Made by a program: the position numbers and the translations under genes. From Oceanicaulis sp. (GTDB taxonomy: Bacteria; Pseudomonadota; Alphaproteobacteria; Caulobacterales; Maricaulaceae): a DNA stretch of 43,700 bases. The notes beneath the pieces are model-generated. The model made no database searches. It saw nothing but the letters and a program-made list of their open reading frames with translations, and was not told the origin of the DNA. Location: positions 1 to 43,700 of the forward strand of contig JAIUMW010000003.1 of assembly GCA_022565365.1 (NCBI GenBank), written 5' to 3'. Each line of letters starts with the position of its first letter. Positions within the stretch are counted from its first letter, which is position 1. Positions 1 through 9,338 of the stretch are shown here, piece after piece.

Positions 1-468
1 AAATTCCGGCCAGGCTTCGCCGGGGCGGGTATTGGTCAGGTCAGACCAGCTACGGTCACAGGCCGGCACGACAGCGCGGTAGCGGTTGAAGGAGAAGATG
101 ATCGGCGCCCCGGCCCGGCCGCGCGCGGCATAGGCCCCGCCGCCAATGGCGCGCCAGTCCAGACCGGGCGCGTAAAGCTGGGCGCGCGCCTCGGCGATCA
201 CGGCGATGGCGGTGTCGGAATCGTGTGAATTTTGCGGATAGGAGATCACCAGCGGGCCATGGCCGCGCGCCTTGTACTCGGCAGCCACCGACGAGATCAG
301 ATCCAGCTGGCGCCAGGTCAGACCATTATCGCGCATGTCATAGGCCATCTCCACGCGCACGGTTTCCGGCGCAGCGGTGGCCTGCGGCAGCGGGCGCGGG
401 GGCTCGGACGCGCAGGCCGCCAGCAGCGCGGCGCCGGACAGGGCGAGGATCAAATGCTTGATAGCCAT
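1..468 (-). CDS. cpaD: CpaD-like pilus assembly lipoprotein (3' end outside window)
   Basis: Manual reverse-strand translation from ATG at 468 gives MAIKHLILALSGAALLAACASEPPRPLPQ... with a lipobox (LLAAC) and ...EYKARGHGPLVIS...; open to the window edge; directly downstream of cpaC. Confidence 0.85.
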   Translation of the reverse strand, partial: MAIKHLILALSGAALLAACASEPPRPLPQATAAPETVRVEMAYDMRDNGLTWRQLDLISSVAAEYKARGHGPLVISYPQNSHDSDTAIAVIAEARAQLYAPGLDWRAIGGGAYAARGRAGAPIIFSFNRYRAVVPACDRSWSDLTNTRPGEAWPEF

Positions 469-473
469 CACGA

Positions 474-1958
474 TTACTCCAGCACGAAGCCGACTGGGCC
501 GGTCCAGCCGCGCCCGTCCACCTGCGCACCCGGCGCGGCGTAGACGCGGTTGAGACGGCCCAGAACGATGTTTGACGCCATGGAGGCGGCCACGAAGCCT
601 TCGCCCGGCTCCTCCAGCGCGCCCGGATTGGCGGGGTCGACCAGATAGGGCGTGACCAGCACGACCAGCTCGGTCTCGTTATTGGTGAAGTCGCGCGAGC
701 GGAACAGCGCGCCCAGGACCGGCAGGCGGTCAATGCCGGGCACCGAATCCATCGCCTGGCGGGTTTCTTCCTTGATCAGGCCCGCGATCACCAGGCTGCC
801 GCCAGACGGCAACTCCACCGTGGTCTGGGTGCGATTGACGCTGAGCGCAGGGATGGTCAGCCCGCCCGTGGTGCCAATGACATTGCCCTGGCCATCAAAC
901 TGCGGGGTCGCGCCCAGCGAGATGGCGCCTTCATTGGACAGTTCAGACACTTCGGTGGAGATGCGCAGCGAGATGCGCCCTTCGGACAACACCACCGGCG
1001 TGAAGCCCAGGCCGACGCCGAACGGTTTGAACTCGATGGTGATATTGCCGTCGCGATCACGCCCCACCGGCACCGGGAACTCGCCACCGGCCAGGAATTG
1101 CGCCGATTCGCCGGAGATCGCGGTGATATTGGGTTCGGCCAGCGTGCGCACCAGGCCGATGCGCTCCAGCGCGGTCAGCGTAGCGCCCAAGCGCGTACCC
1201 GATCCCAGCGCGTTGAGAAGATCCATCTGGCCGCTGAGCCCCCCCAGCGCCGAACCGGCGAGGCCGAACGCGTTTTCGGTATTGATGCGGTTGACCGTGG
1301 GCGTGTTGCCGCCGGTGGACAGATTGGCCGACAGATTGACGCCCAGCTGGCGCACGATGGTGCGGCGCATCTCGACGATGCGCACACGCAGCATCACCTG
1401 GTCGCGGCCTTCAATAGCCAGGAAGGACACCACCTGGTCAGGATCATCGGCCCAGCGGCGCGCCACCTGCATGGCGGCGTCAGCGGCGGCGGCGGACGGC
1501 ACCGCGCCCGACAGCACGATATTGGAATTCATGCTTTCAGCTTCGATGCGCGCGCCCGGCACGAAGCGGGCCAGCGCCTCGCGCAAGCCCACCATGTCGC
1601 GCTCCACGCGCACATCAAGATCAAGGATGAGCTGGCCGTCGCCGTCGAAGAAGAAGATATTGGTCCGGCCGACAGCCTGACCCAGCAGCAGCGCGCGGCG
1701 CGGCGTGCGCACCACAGCGTCGGCGACCGAATCATTGGCCACCATCACCTCCACCGCATCGACCGGCAGATGCAGGATCGCGGCCTGACCCAGCGGCAGG
1801 TTCAGACGCTCGGACACGCGGCCCTCGCCCGGTGACCGGATCACCACCTGCATGGTGTTGGTGCGCTCAAGGTCGGCCTGGGCCTGAGCGGCGCCCGTGG
1901 CGGCGGCTGCCAGCGCGGCGCCGGCCAGACACAGATTGCGGAGCAAAACGATCATCAT
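474..1958 (-). CDS. cpaC: CpaC/RcpA family Flp pilus secretin
   Basis: 494 aa, signal peptide, N-terminal pilus domain and secretin signature (VGLGFTPVVLSEGRISLRISTEVSELS...PALSVNRTQTTVELPSGGSLVIAGLI). Confidence 0.93.
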   Translation of the reverse strand: MMIVLLRNLCLAGAALAAAATGAAQAQADLERTNTMQVVIRSPGEGRVSERLNLPLGQAAILHLPVDAVEVMVANDSVADAVVRTPRRALLLGQAVGRTNIFFFDGDGQLILDLDVRVERDMVGLREALARFVPGARIEAESMNSNIVLSGAVPSAAAADAAMQVARRWADDPDQVVSFLAIEGRDQVMLRVRIVEMRRTIVRQLGVNLSANLSTGGNTPTVNRINTENAFGLAGSALGGLSGQMDLLNALGSGTRLGATLTALERIGLVRTLAEPNITAISGESAQFLAGGEFPVPVGRDRDGNITIEFKPFGVGLGFTPVVLSEGRISLRISTEVSELSNEGAISLGATPQFDGQGNVIGTTGGLTIPALSVNRTQTTVELPSGGSLVIAGLIKEETRQAMDSVPGIDRLPVLGALFRSRDFTNNETELVVLVTPYLVDPANPGALEEPGEGFVAASMASNIVLGRLNRVYAAPGAQVDGRGWTGPVGFVLE

Positions 1959-2764
1959 GGGGCGCCGCCTCCCAGCGCCACGCGCTGTTCTTCGCCATAG
2001 CGGAAGACGCGCACCACCCGGGCCGTCCCCGCTTCATCCACACCTTCGGGCAGGCGGGCATTGCCTTCAGTGTCCGCGATCGAGCGCAACGCCAGCGACA
2101 CCGTGCCCGAGGCGACCGCCATCGAAACCGCGCGCGCCTGGGACGGGCTCAGCTCCAGCGTGGCGGTGGCGCCCACCAGAGCACCTTCGCGTGATTCGGA
2201 ATGGCTCTGATCAATGGCCAGAACCCGCACATTCTCCACCACGGTGCGCGTGGCGAAATTCTCGTTGGCCGGCAGGGTCAGAAGGATGTCCACCCGGTCA
2301 TTGGGCAGGATGAAACCGCCTGCGCCCGCCCGCGCCGAAGTCGGCACGGCGACGGCGCGCATGCCCGGATCAATCACGGCGGCCATGAAGCCGGCCTGAC
2401 CAGGCTGGACCAGACGGCGCTCCAGGATCGGCTCTCCGGCCACCATGGCGGTGCGCGACACCGCGCCCGACAGACGTTCGATGGCTTCAGAATCACGTGC
2501 GCGCACCAGATAGCCCTGCACCACCGCCTCGTCCGGCCAGGGCGCCCAGCGGAAGGAGCCGGCGCTGACGCGCTCGCCCGGCGCAATGTCGCGCGCGGCG
2601 ACCAGCACGCGCGCGGTTTCCACCGGCGGGGCTGGCGCGGGCGCGGTTTCACTGGAAACCTGAACGGCGGGAGGAGGAGGCTGCATGGCTCCGCGCACAA
2701 GCACAGCCGCGCCGACGGCGGCGACGCCCGCGACGGCAAGCACGATCAGACGCACAGCATTCAT
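1955..2764 (-). CDS. cpaB: CpaB/RcpC family Flp pilus assembly protein
   Basis: 269 aa, N-terminal TM, SAF-like domain (VLVAARDIAPGERVSAGSFRWAPWP), ATGA overlap with cpaC. Confidence 0.92.
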   Translation of the reverse strand: MNAVRLIVLAVAGVAAVGAAVLVRGAMQPPPPAVQVSSETAPAPAPPVETARVLVAARDIAPGERVSAGSFRWAPWPDEAVVQGYLVRARDSEAIERLSGAVSRTAMVAGEPILERRLVQPGQAGFMAAVIDPGMRAVAVPTSARAGAGGFILPNDRVDILLTLPANENFATRTVVENVRVLAIDQSHSESREGALVGATATLELSPSQARAVSMAVASGTVSLALRSIADTEGNARLPEGVDEAGTARVVRVFRYGEEQRVALGGGAP

Positions 2765-2933
2765 GGCGGTCAGGGCCCCTTCAGACTGCCGGCGCGCGCA
2801 AAGACGCGCCTTGGGCCTGATGTGACCGCGAAAACCTCAAGGCCGCGTTAATGCTTGGGCCGATTGGGGGCAGGGTGAACAGGCGGTTCACGCCGCCTGA
2901 CGCCACCTCGTCATGGCAAGGCGCAGGCGTGCG

Positions 2934-3803
2934 TCAGCGATAACCGCCGACGCCGCCGTCCAGCATGAGCGTCATTGAGGACGCCTCGGCGACCATGCTG
3001 CGCTCCACTGTCTCGCTGTAATACTCTTCCCAGCGCATATAGACGAGCATGGCGCCGGGTCCGTGGAGACGCAGAAGCGAGCGCTCATTACAGTCGCGCT
3101 GAGGCGTCTCGCGGGCGCAGAACACTTCGCCGCCAGGGCCATGGCGCAGGGCCTGACCCTTTTCACACATAATGGTCTGCCCCCCCTCGAACCGGTCCTC
3201 GCCGCCCTCGCGCCAGCCCAGCGTCGCCTGCAGGGCGGTGCCGGATACGCAGCGGTACAGCTCGCCGTCGAAATCGGGATCGACCCGGTCGAACGGGTTG
3301 GGCCGGGCGGCCGGATGGGGCGCGCCGCGGGCATCGATGCAGATGGCGCGGATCAGGCGCCATTCCTCGCGGAAGCGCGAGCGCTCCTCGTGAATGCGCT
3401 CGCTCATGCCCGCCAGACGCAGACCCGTCAGGGCCGTCGCCCCCGGCGCCGTCCCGCCGGAGACATAGCCGCCGCCCGCATAGATAAAAGTGGAGGCGCC
3501 CGCACCGGCCTGACCGGACGCAGTGGCCAGGGCGTTGGCTGAGGCGTTGGCCTGGACATTGACGTTCACATTCACCGAGTTGTGCACGCCAACATTGATG
3601 TTCGGTCCGCGCACATGAATGTTCGGGCCGCCGATATGGATGGACGGGGGCCGGATGTTCGGACCGCCCGGATGACCGCAGCACGGATGGTGCGACGGCG
3701 GCGGCGGCGATGGCGGCGTCAGCGACCAGGCAGGTGCGCTTGCGGCGATGACGCCGGCGGCTACGGCTGTTATCAGGGCTGCGTGCCGGGATGATACGCG
3801 CAT
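2934..3803 (-). CDS. Secreted hypothetical protein with GPNI-type repeats and N/V/A-rich segment
   Basis: 289 aa, signal peptide, internal GGPNIRPPSIHIGGPNIHVRGPNINVGVHNSVNVNVNVQANASANA, several Cys in the C-terminal half. Confidence 0.75.
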   Translation of the reverse strand: MRVSSRHAALITAVAAGVIAASAPAWSLTPPSPPPPSHHPCCGHPGGPNIRPPSIHIGGPNIHVRGPNINVGVHNSVNVNVNVQANASANALATASGQAGAGASTFIYAGGGYVSGGTAPGATALTGLRLAGMSERIHEERSRFREEWRLIRAICIDARGAPHPAARPNPFDRVDPDFDGELYRCVSGTALQATLGWREGGEDRFEGGQTIMCEKGQALRHGPGGEVFCARETPQRDCNERSLLRLHGPGAMLVYMRWEEYYSETVERSMVAEASSMTLMLDGGVGGYR

Positions 3804-4089
3804 GACGGTCTCCGAATCTGTTCAGAACCTCCTCATGCAAGCCCGGGGCCGTTTGGATGTCCGGGGCGGCCTTGATCCGCACCGGACCGGTTCATCCCGG
3901 CGGAGGCGGCGCCCGCCGGTCACCCTGGGTCCGGGAACGGCGCCGCCGCCGGTGCGAGCCGGACTCTATAATGCGAGTGCGGCCGGTCCGAGACCCTTGA
4001 AAACACCGCGCGGCGCGCGACTGGCAAGGCCCTTGCAGACGGCAGCGCCAAGGCTGCATCCGCGCCATTTCAAAGCGGGCCTGCCGCCG

Positions 4090-4680
4090 ATGAGGACATT
4101 ACAGAAGGACGCAAGGCTCGTGCGGCATCCCAATTCAAGAACCTTGCATGCCTATTGGGATGCAAGACGGCGCGGCGGCTCTGCGCCGGCGCGCGCCGAC
4201 ATCGCGCCCCAGGATCTGGGCGCGCTCCTGTCGCACCTGTTCCTGTTGCGCCGCATGGATCAGGACCATCACGTCTTCCGGCTCGCCGGGACCGGCCTGT
4301 GCCGGCTGCACCAGCGCGAGTTCCGCGACCAGAATTTCCTCAGCCTGGGGACCGGTCAGGACCGGCCCATGATGAGCGCCCTGCTGGAAGGCGCGCTGGG
4401 CGCACCGGCCCCGGCGACCGCCATGGCTGACGCCATCACGCTGGACGGCCGCGCCTGCGCGGTGGAAGTGACGCTGTTGCCGTTACGCGGCCCGGAAGGT
4501 CAGGTGGACCGGGCGCTGGGCCTGTATCAACCGCTGGACGCGAGCCGGCTGGGCGGACGCCCGGTGGTGCGCCACCGCCTGGCGCTGCTGCATCCCGCCC
4601 GCCTGCCAGACCCCAGCCTGTCGCTGTTCGCCACACGCGAGCGCACGCCGCGCCGGGCGCTGGCGGCCAATGACGGCTGA
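4090..4680 (+). CDS. PAS_5-family (PAS-like) regulatory/sensory protein
   Basis: In-frame ATG at 4090 within ORF 3748..4680; LHAYWDARRRGGSAPARADIAPQDLGALLSHLFLLRRMDQDHHVFRLAGTGLCRLHQREFRDQNFLSLG resembles alphaproteobacterial PAS_5 proteins. Confidence 0.75.
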   Translation: MRTLQKDARLVRHPNSRTLHAYWDARRRGGSAPARADIAPQDLGALLSHLFLLRRMDQDHHVFRLAGTGLCRLHQREFRDQNFLSLGTGQDRPMMSALLEGALGAPAPATAMADAITLDGRACAVEVTLLPLRGPEGQVDRALGLYQPLDASRLGGRPVVRHRLALLHPARLPDPSLSLFATRERTPRRALAANDG

Positions 4681-4743
4681 TATAGCGAAATCTTAAAACC
4701 TGCCGGGCCAGACTGGCCGCCATGTGTTTCACAGCGGCGTGCC

Positions 4744-5385
4744 ATGGCGCAGATCACTGACTTCAATGGCCGGCTGGACCGGCGCAAGATCAAGATAGCC
4801 GCGCGCGGCGCCGAAGAGCGCCGCCGGCATCGCCGTGTGCGCCTGGCGATTCCGGGCCGCGCCCTGTGTCCCAGCCGGGGCGAGTTCATCTGTCAGCTGG
4901 TGGATATCTCACCCGGCGGGGTGCGCGTCACCACAACAACGCCCCCCCAGCGCGGCGAGCGCGTGGTCATGCTGTTTGACGGTCTGGGACGGATCGAGGG
5001 CGAAGTGGTCCGCGCCGGGCAGACCGGGTTCGCGGCCCGTCTGGCCGCCACCCAGCGAAAGCGCGACCGGCTGGCCGACGCCATCACCTGGCGTTTCAAT
5101 ATGGAGCGCCTGGGTCTGAAAGAAGACCGTAGCGCGCCGCGCAAGCCCGGCCGGGGCCGCGCCAGCGTGTATCTGCGCGATGGCGTGGTGATCCAGGCGG
5201 ATGTGCTGGACGTGTCGGTCACCGGCGCAGGCTTCGCCTGTCTGGAACGCCCGCGGATCGGCGAACCGGTGCGGGTGGGCGGCATGACAGGCCAGGTGGC
5301 GCGCTGGCTGGACAACGGGTTTGCGGTGCGTTTCGATCCGCCGCCCGGCGAGCCCGATCCCGGTGAGGCTTCGCCTGAAAAATAG
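4744..5385 (+). CDS. PilZ domain protein, apparently two tandem PilZ-like domains
   Basis: 213 aa; ERRRHRRVRL...LVDISPGGVRV (RxxxR + DxSxxG) and a second copy ...VLDVSVTGAGFA.... Confidence 0.85.
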   Translation: MAQITDFNGRLDRRKIKIAARGAEERRRHRRVRLAIPGRALCPSRGEFICQLVDISPGGVRVTTTTPPQRGERVVMLFDGLGRIEGEVVRAGQTGFAARLAATQRKRDRLADAITWRFNMERLGLKEDRSAPRKPGRGRASVYLRDGVVIQADVLDVSVTGAGFACLERPRIGEPVRVGGMTGQVARWLDNGFAVRFDPPPGEPDPGEASPEK

Positions 5386-5528
5386 CCGGCCGGCGCATGC
5401 AGACGTCATGTATGACAGCCATATATCAGGAGCGGCCTGAATCTTGCCTCTAATGGAGGTGAAGCTGGCCCGTCTGACAGATTACGGGCCGGGAGGTGGA
5501 AGCAATGCCGCGCGACGACGGAATCATC

Positions 5529-6029
5529 ATGTCCTGGTTTGTTAAAGTCGAAGGCCGGGTTTACGGCCCCTATACCGGCGCCCAGATGCGCGCCTTCATC
5601 GGTGAAGGCCGCGTCGCTGCGCACTCATCGGTGTCTGACCGGCGCGAGGACGGTTTCAAATCCGCTCAGGACATCGCCCAGCTGAAGACATGGCTGGAAG
5701 AAGCCCGGCGCAGCCCGGGCGAAAAGCGCCCGGCCCCCGCCGACGCACGCACCGCCAATTTCATCATCGTCGCCGAACTGGCCCAGGCCAGCGCTGCAGG
5801 TTTTGAAGCCGCGCTCGCCGATCATGGCGATGCCGAGCCGATCACGCCCGGGGTCTGGATCCTGCGCGGCGCGTCCAGCGCGTCCCATCTGCGCAATGAG
5901 CTCAGCCATTTGCTGGCCCGCGAAGACAAGCTGCTGGTGGTCGACGCCTCGCGCGACCGCACCGCCTGGTTCAATCTGGGCCGCGACGCGGACGAGCGCA
6001 TTCGCAATTTGTGGGGCCGCCGGGTCTGA
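5529..6029 (+). CDS. GYF_2-like domain protein
   Basis: MSWFVKVEGRVYGPYTGAQMRAFIGEGRVAAHSSVSDRREDGFKSAQDIAQL; alternative upstream starts at 5496 and 5505. Confidence 0.7.
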   Translation: MSWFVKVEGRVYGPYTGAQMRAFIGEGRVAAHSSVSDRREDGFKSAQDIAQLKTWLEEARRSPGEKRPAPADARTANFIIVAELAQASAAGFEAALADHGDAEPITPGVWILRGASSASHLRNELSHLLAREDKLLVVDASRDRTAWFNLGRDADERIRNLWGRRV

Positions 6030-6041
6030 GCCCGGCCCGCT

Positions 6042-9000
6042 TCACGGTTCGATGACGGCGCGCGGACGCAGCCAGCGCCAACCGATATACGCCGCCGCGA
6101 CAAGAATGGCGGCCACAAACCCGACGATCGGTTGACCCGCGGCGAGCCCCGCAATCAGGACCGCCAGCCCGGCCAACACCGCCAGGGCCGGGCCCGGCCG
6201 CGCGCGCATATTGTCCGCCACCATCACGAAAGCCGGCAGCAGCAGCAATATGGCGATGGAGGCGAAGATCAGCCCCACGCCCAGGCTGACCACCATCGGC
6301 ACCAGGAACTGGGCCTGCGGGCTGGTCTCCGACATGATCGGCAACAGGCCCAGCGCGGTCGTCAGCGTGGTGATCAGCACCGGGCGGAAGCGGCGCGCGC
6401 AAGCCTCGGCGATGGCTTCGCGCGGATCGCCGCCATTGGCCACGGTGCGGTTATAGCGGTCGATCAGCACGATGGAGGCGTTCACAACCACGCCCGACAG
6501 CGCCACCATTCCGAAAATCGACGGAAATGACAGGTCAAAGCCGAGCAGGAGATGGCCCAGAATGGCGCCCGCCACCCCGTAGGGAATGGCGACCAGGATG
6601 ATCAGCGGCTGGACATAGCTGCGCAGCTGGGTGGCCAGCAGCGCGTACATGATGATCACCGCAAACAGGAGCCCGACCAGCAGGCTGGCGAAGTCCTGGG
6701 CCTGTTCGCGCCCGGCGCCCGCCAGCGAGAAGGTCAGGCCCGGATAGCGCTCCACCAGTTCAGGCAGGAAGGCCTCCACCTCATCACGCGCCGCGCCGGG
6801 CGTGGTCACCGCCGTGTCCACATTGGCCGTCCCCTCGATGATCCGGCGCCCGTCTATGCGCTCGATGCGGGTATAGCTGCGCGTCTCGCTGATCTGCGCC
6901 GCTGCGCTCAACGGCAGGGCGCTGCCCTCGCGTGTGCGCACGCGCAAATCGGACAGGGCGGCCAGATCGCGGCGGTCGGATTCAGGATAGCGCACGAACA
7001 CCCGCACCTCGTCGCGCCCGCGCTGGATGCGTTGGACTTCCTCGCCAAAGAAAGCCTGGCGCACCTGACGGGCAACATCGCCCGGCGTCAGCCCCGCCGC
7101 CTCGCCAGCCGGCGTAAGGGAGAAATTGAGCTGGGGCTTGCCCAGATCAAAGCCGTTATTGATATCGCGCGAGCCGTCGATCTCGCTGATAAACTCGGCC
7201 AGGTCCAGCACCGCGCGCTCCAGCACCCCGTCGTCGGGATGGGTCATTTCATAGGCGATGTCCGGGTCCTGGGGCCCGGCGGTGGAAATGATGGTCAGGC
7301 CGTCCACGCCCGCCAGCGGCTCGAAGCGTTCACGCCACAGCGCCTCGATGCGGCTGGAGCGGATGGAGCGCTTCGAGGCGGGCTCCAGCACCAGTTCGAT
7401 CTGCGCCAGATTGCCGGCCACCGAGGTGCTCACCGTCGATCCCGGACCGCCGAACTGGCTGGTGCGCCCGCCAATGGTGGCGGTGATGGAGCGGATCACC
7501 GGCTCGCCGCGCTCAGCATATTCGCTCTGGATGGATTCCGCGGCGGCGATCATTGCTTCGGCCGCCGCGCGGGTCTCCTCGAACGGCGCGCCCTCGGGCA
7601 AGCGCAGATCGGCGCTGATCAGCTCGGATTCAATGGCGGGGAAGAAGACAAAGCGCACCAAGCCTGACACCGGGATCGCCATGATCGCAATCAGGATCGC
7701 AACCCCCGCCGCGCTGACAAGCCAGCGCCGGCGCGCCGCGAACAGCGCCCAGCTGGCCACCGGCCCGTCGGCGAAGTTCTGCATGTGACGCTGCACCGCG
7801 CCCAGCACCCGCGCCAGCGGCCCGCGCGACCAGTCCGAGCCTGACGACAACTGCGAGGGCAGGATGAGGAAGGCCGCCACCAGCGAGACGGCCAGAATGG
7901 ACACCACCACAATGGGGATGGGCCGTGTGATCTCGCCAAACGTGCCGCCGGTGAAGATCAGCGGCCCGAAGGCGGCGATGGTGGTCAGCACGCCCACCAG
8001 CACCGGCGCGGCGACACCGGTGACCCCGGCGATGGCGGCGTCCTGACCCCGTCGGCCCTTGGACCGCTCCCGGTCGGTGTTCTCGCCCACCACAATGGCG
8101 GCATCGACCACGATGCCCAAAACGATGATCAGGCCGAACGTGGTGATGAAATTCATCGTCACGCCCGCCGCACCGAACCCCGCAAATCCGCCCCGGAAGG
8201 CGATGGGCACGCTCATCGACACCCAGAACGCCAGACGCAGATCCAGCATCAGCACCAGAAACACAAACACCAGGGTGAAGCCCAGAATGGCGTTGCGGGT
8301 GATCAGGGCGATCCGGTCGGCGAAGATCACGCTTTGATCAACCACCACCGTCACATCCACGCCCGGCGGCATGACCGCGTTCTCCAGCCAGTCATTGACC
8401 ACGCGGCGCACGGTCAGCAAATCCTCGCCTGGCCGGTTGAGCACGTCGAGGAATACGGCTGGCCGGCCCTGATGGAGCGAGATCAGCGGGTCTTCGCGAA
8501 AACCGTCCGTGACCGTGGCCACATCGCTCAGACGCACCCGGGCGCCCGACGCATCCGAGCGGATGATGATGGACTGGAATGCTTCGCCGGTGACCCTGCG
8601 TGCATCGGTGCGCAGCAGGATATCGCCGCCAGCGGTGCGGATCTCGCCGCCGGACAGATCGACAGAGCCCGCGCGCACCGCGTCGGCGACTTCGGAAAAA
8701 CTGATATTGAAGCGGCGCAGCGCGTCCTCACTGACCGCAATGGCGATCTCGTACTCGCGCACGCCGCGCAGCAGCGCCGTCGAGATGCCGTCCAGCGCCA
8801 GCAGCTCGTTCTCGGCCTGCTCGCCCGCCCGGCGCAACGCCGCCTCGCTCACCGGGCCGCTCAGCGCAAGGGTCAGCACGGTGGTGGTGGGCACGGGCAC
8901 GCGTATCTGGGGCTGTTCGGCGTTCTGGGGCGGGAAGTTTGCAATGCCGTTCACGGCGGTCTCGACATCGGTCTTGACCACCTGGGCGTCGGCGAAACTG

Positions 9001-9338
9001 CGCAGGATGACAGTGATCGTCCCGCGTCCTTCGGCTGCGACCGAGCGCACCCGCTCCACGCCATCCAGCCCGCGCACGGCCTCCTCGACACGCCGCGTGA
9101 CGCTTTCCTCCACCTCGCCCGGCGTGGCGCCGGGATAGATTACCGCGATCTGCACGGTGCGCGGCGACAGACTGGGAAAGACCTCGGTGGGCAGGGTCGC
9201 GGCGGTCAGCGCCCCGCCCAGCAGGAACCGCACCATCAACAGATTCGCCGCCACCGGATTGCGCACGAACCAGCCCGTCAGCGCCTTGCCCGGCCAGCTC
9301 TCAACCAGCGAGGACGGGATGTCGTCGCGGTCACTCAT
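6042..9338 (-). CDS. RND efflux transporter permease, AcrB/AcrD/AcrF (HAE1-like) family
   Basis: 1098 aa with typical RND topology and motifs (LPTEVFPSLSPRTVQIAVIYPGATPGEVEESVTRRVEEAV). Confidence 0.93.
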   Translation of the reverse strand: MSDRDDIPSSLVESWPGKALTGWFVRNPVAANLLMVRFLLGGALTAATLPTEVFPSLSPRTVQIAVIYPGATPGEVEESVTRRVEEAVRGLDGVERVRSVAAEGRGTITVILRSFADAQVVKTDVETAVNGIANFPPQNAEQPQIRVPVPTTTVLTLALSGPVSEAALRRAGEQAENELLALDGISTALLRGVREYEIAIAVSEDALRRFNISFSEVADAVRAGSVDLSGGEIRTAGGDILLRTDARRVTGEAFQSIIIRSDASGARVRLSDVATVTDGFREDPLISLHQGRPAVFLDVLNRPGEDLLTVRRVVNDWLENAVMPPGVDVTVVVDQSVIFADRIALITRNAILGFTLVFVFLVLMLDLRLAFWVSMSVPIAFRGGFAGFGAAGVTMNFITTFGLIIVLGIVVDAAIVVGENTDRERSKGRRGQDAAIAGVTGVAAPVLVGVLTTIAAFGPLIFTGGTFGEITRPIPIVVVSILAVSLVAAFLILPSQLSSGSDWSRGPLARVLGAVQRHMQNFADGPVASWALFAARRRWLVSAAGVAILIAIMAIPVSGLVRFVFFPAIESELISADLRLPEGAPFEETRAAAEAMIAAAESIQSEYAERGEPVIRSITATIGGRTSQFGGPGSTVSTSVAGNLAQIELVLEPASKRSIRSSRIEALWRERFEPLAGVDGLTIISTAGPQDPDIAYEMTHPDDGVLERAVLDLAEFISEIDGSRDINNGFDLGKPQLNFSLTPAGEAAGLTPGDVARQVRQAFFGEEVQRIQRGRDEVRVFVRYPESDRRDLAALSDLRVRTREGSALPLSAAAQISETRSYTRIERIDGRRIIEGTANVDTAVTTPGAARDEVEAFLPELVERYPGLTFSLAGAGREQAQDFASLLVGLLFAVIIMYALLATQLRSYVQPLIILVAIPYGVAGAILGHLLLGFDLSFPSIFGMVALSGVVVNASIVLIDRYNRTVANGGDPREAIAEACARRFRPVLITTLTTALGLLPIMSETSPQAQFLVPMVVSLGVGLIFASIAILLLLPAFVMVADNMRARPGPALAVLAGLAVLIAGLAAGQPIVGFVAAILVAAAYIGWRWLRPRAVIEP

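Noticed and set aside
6552-7667. 371-aa plus-strand ORF
   Set aside because: Antisense to the RND permease; shadow ORF.
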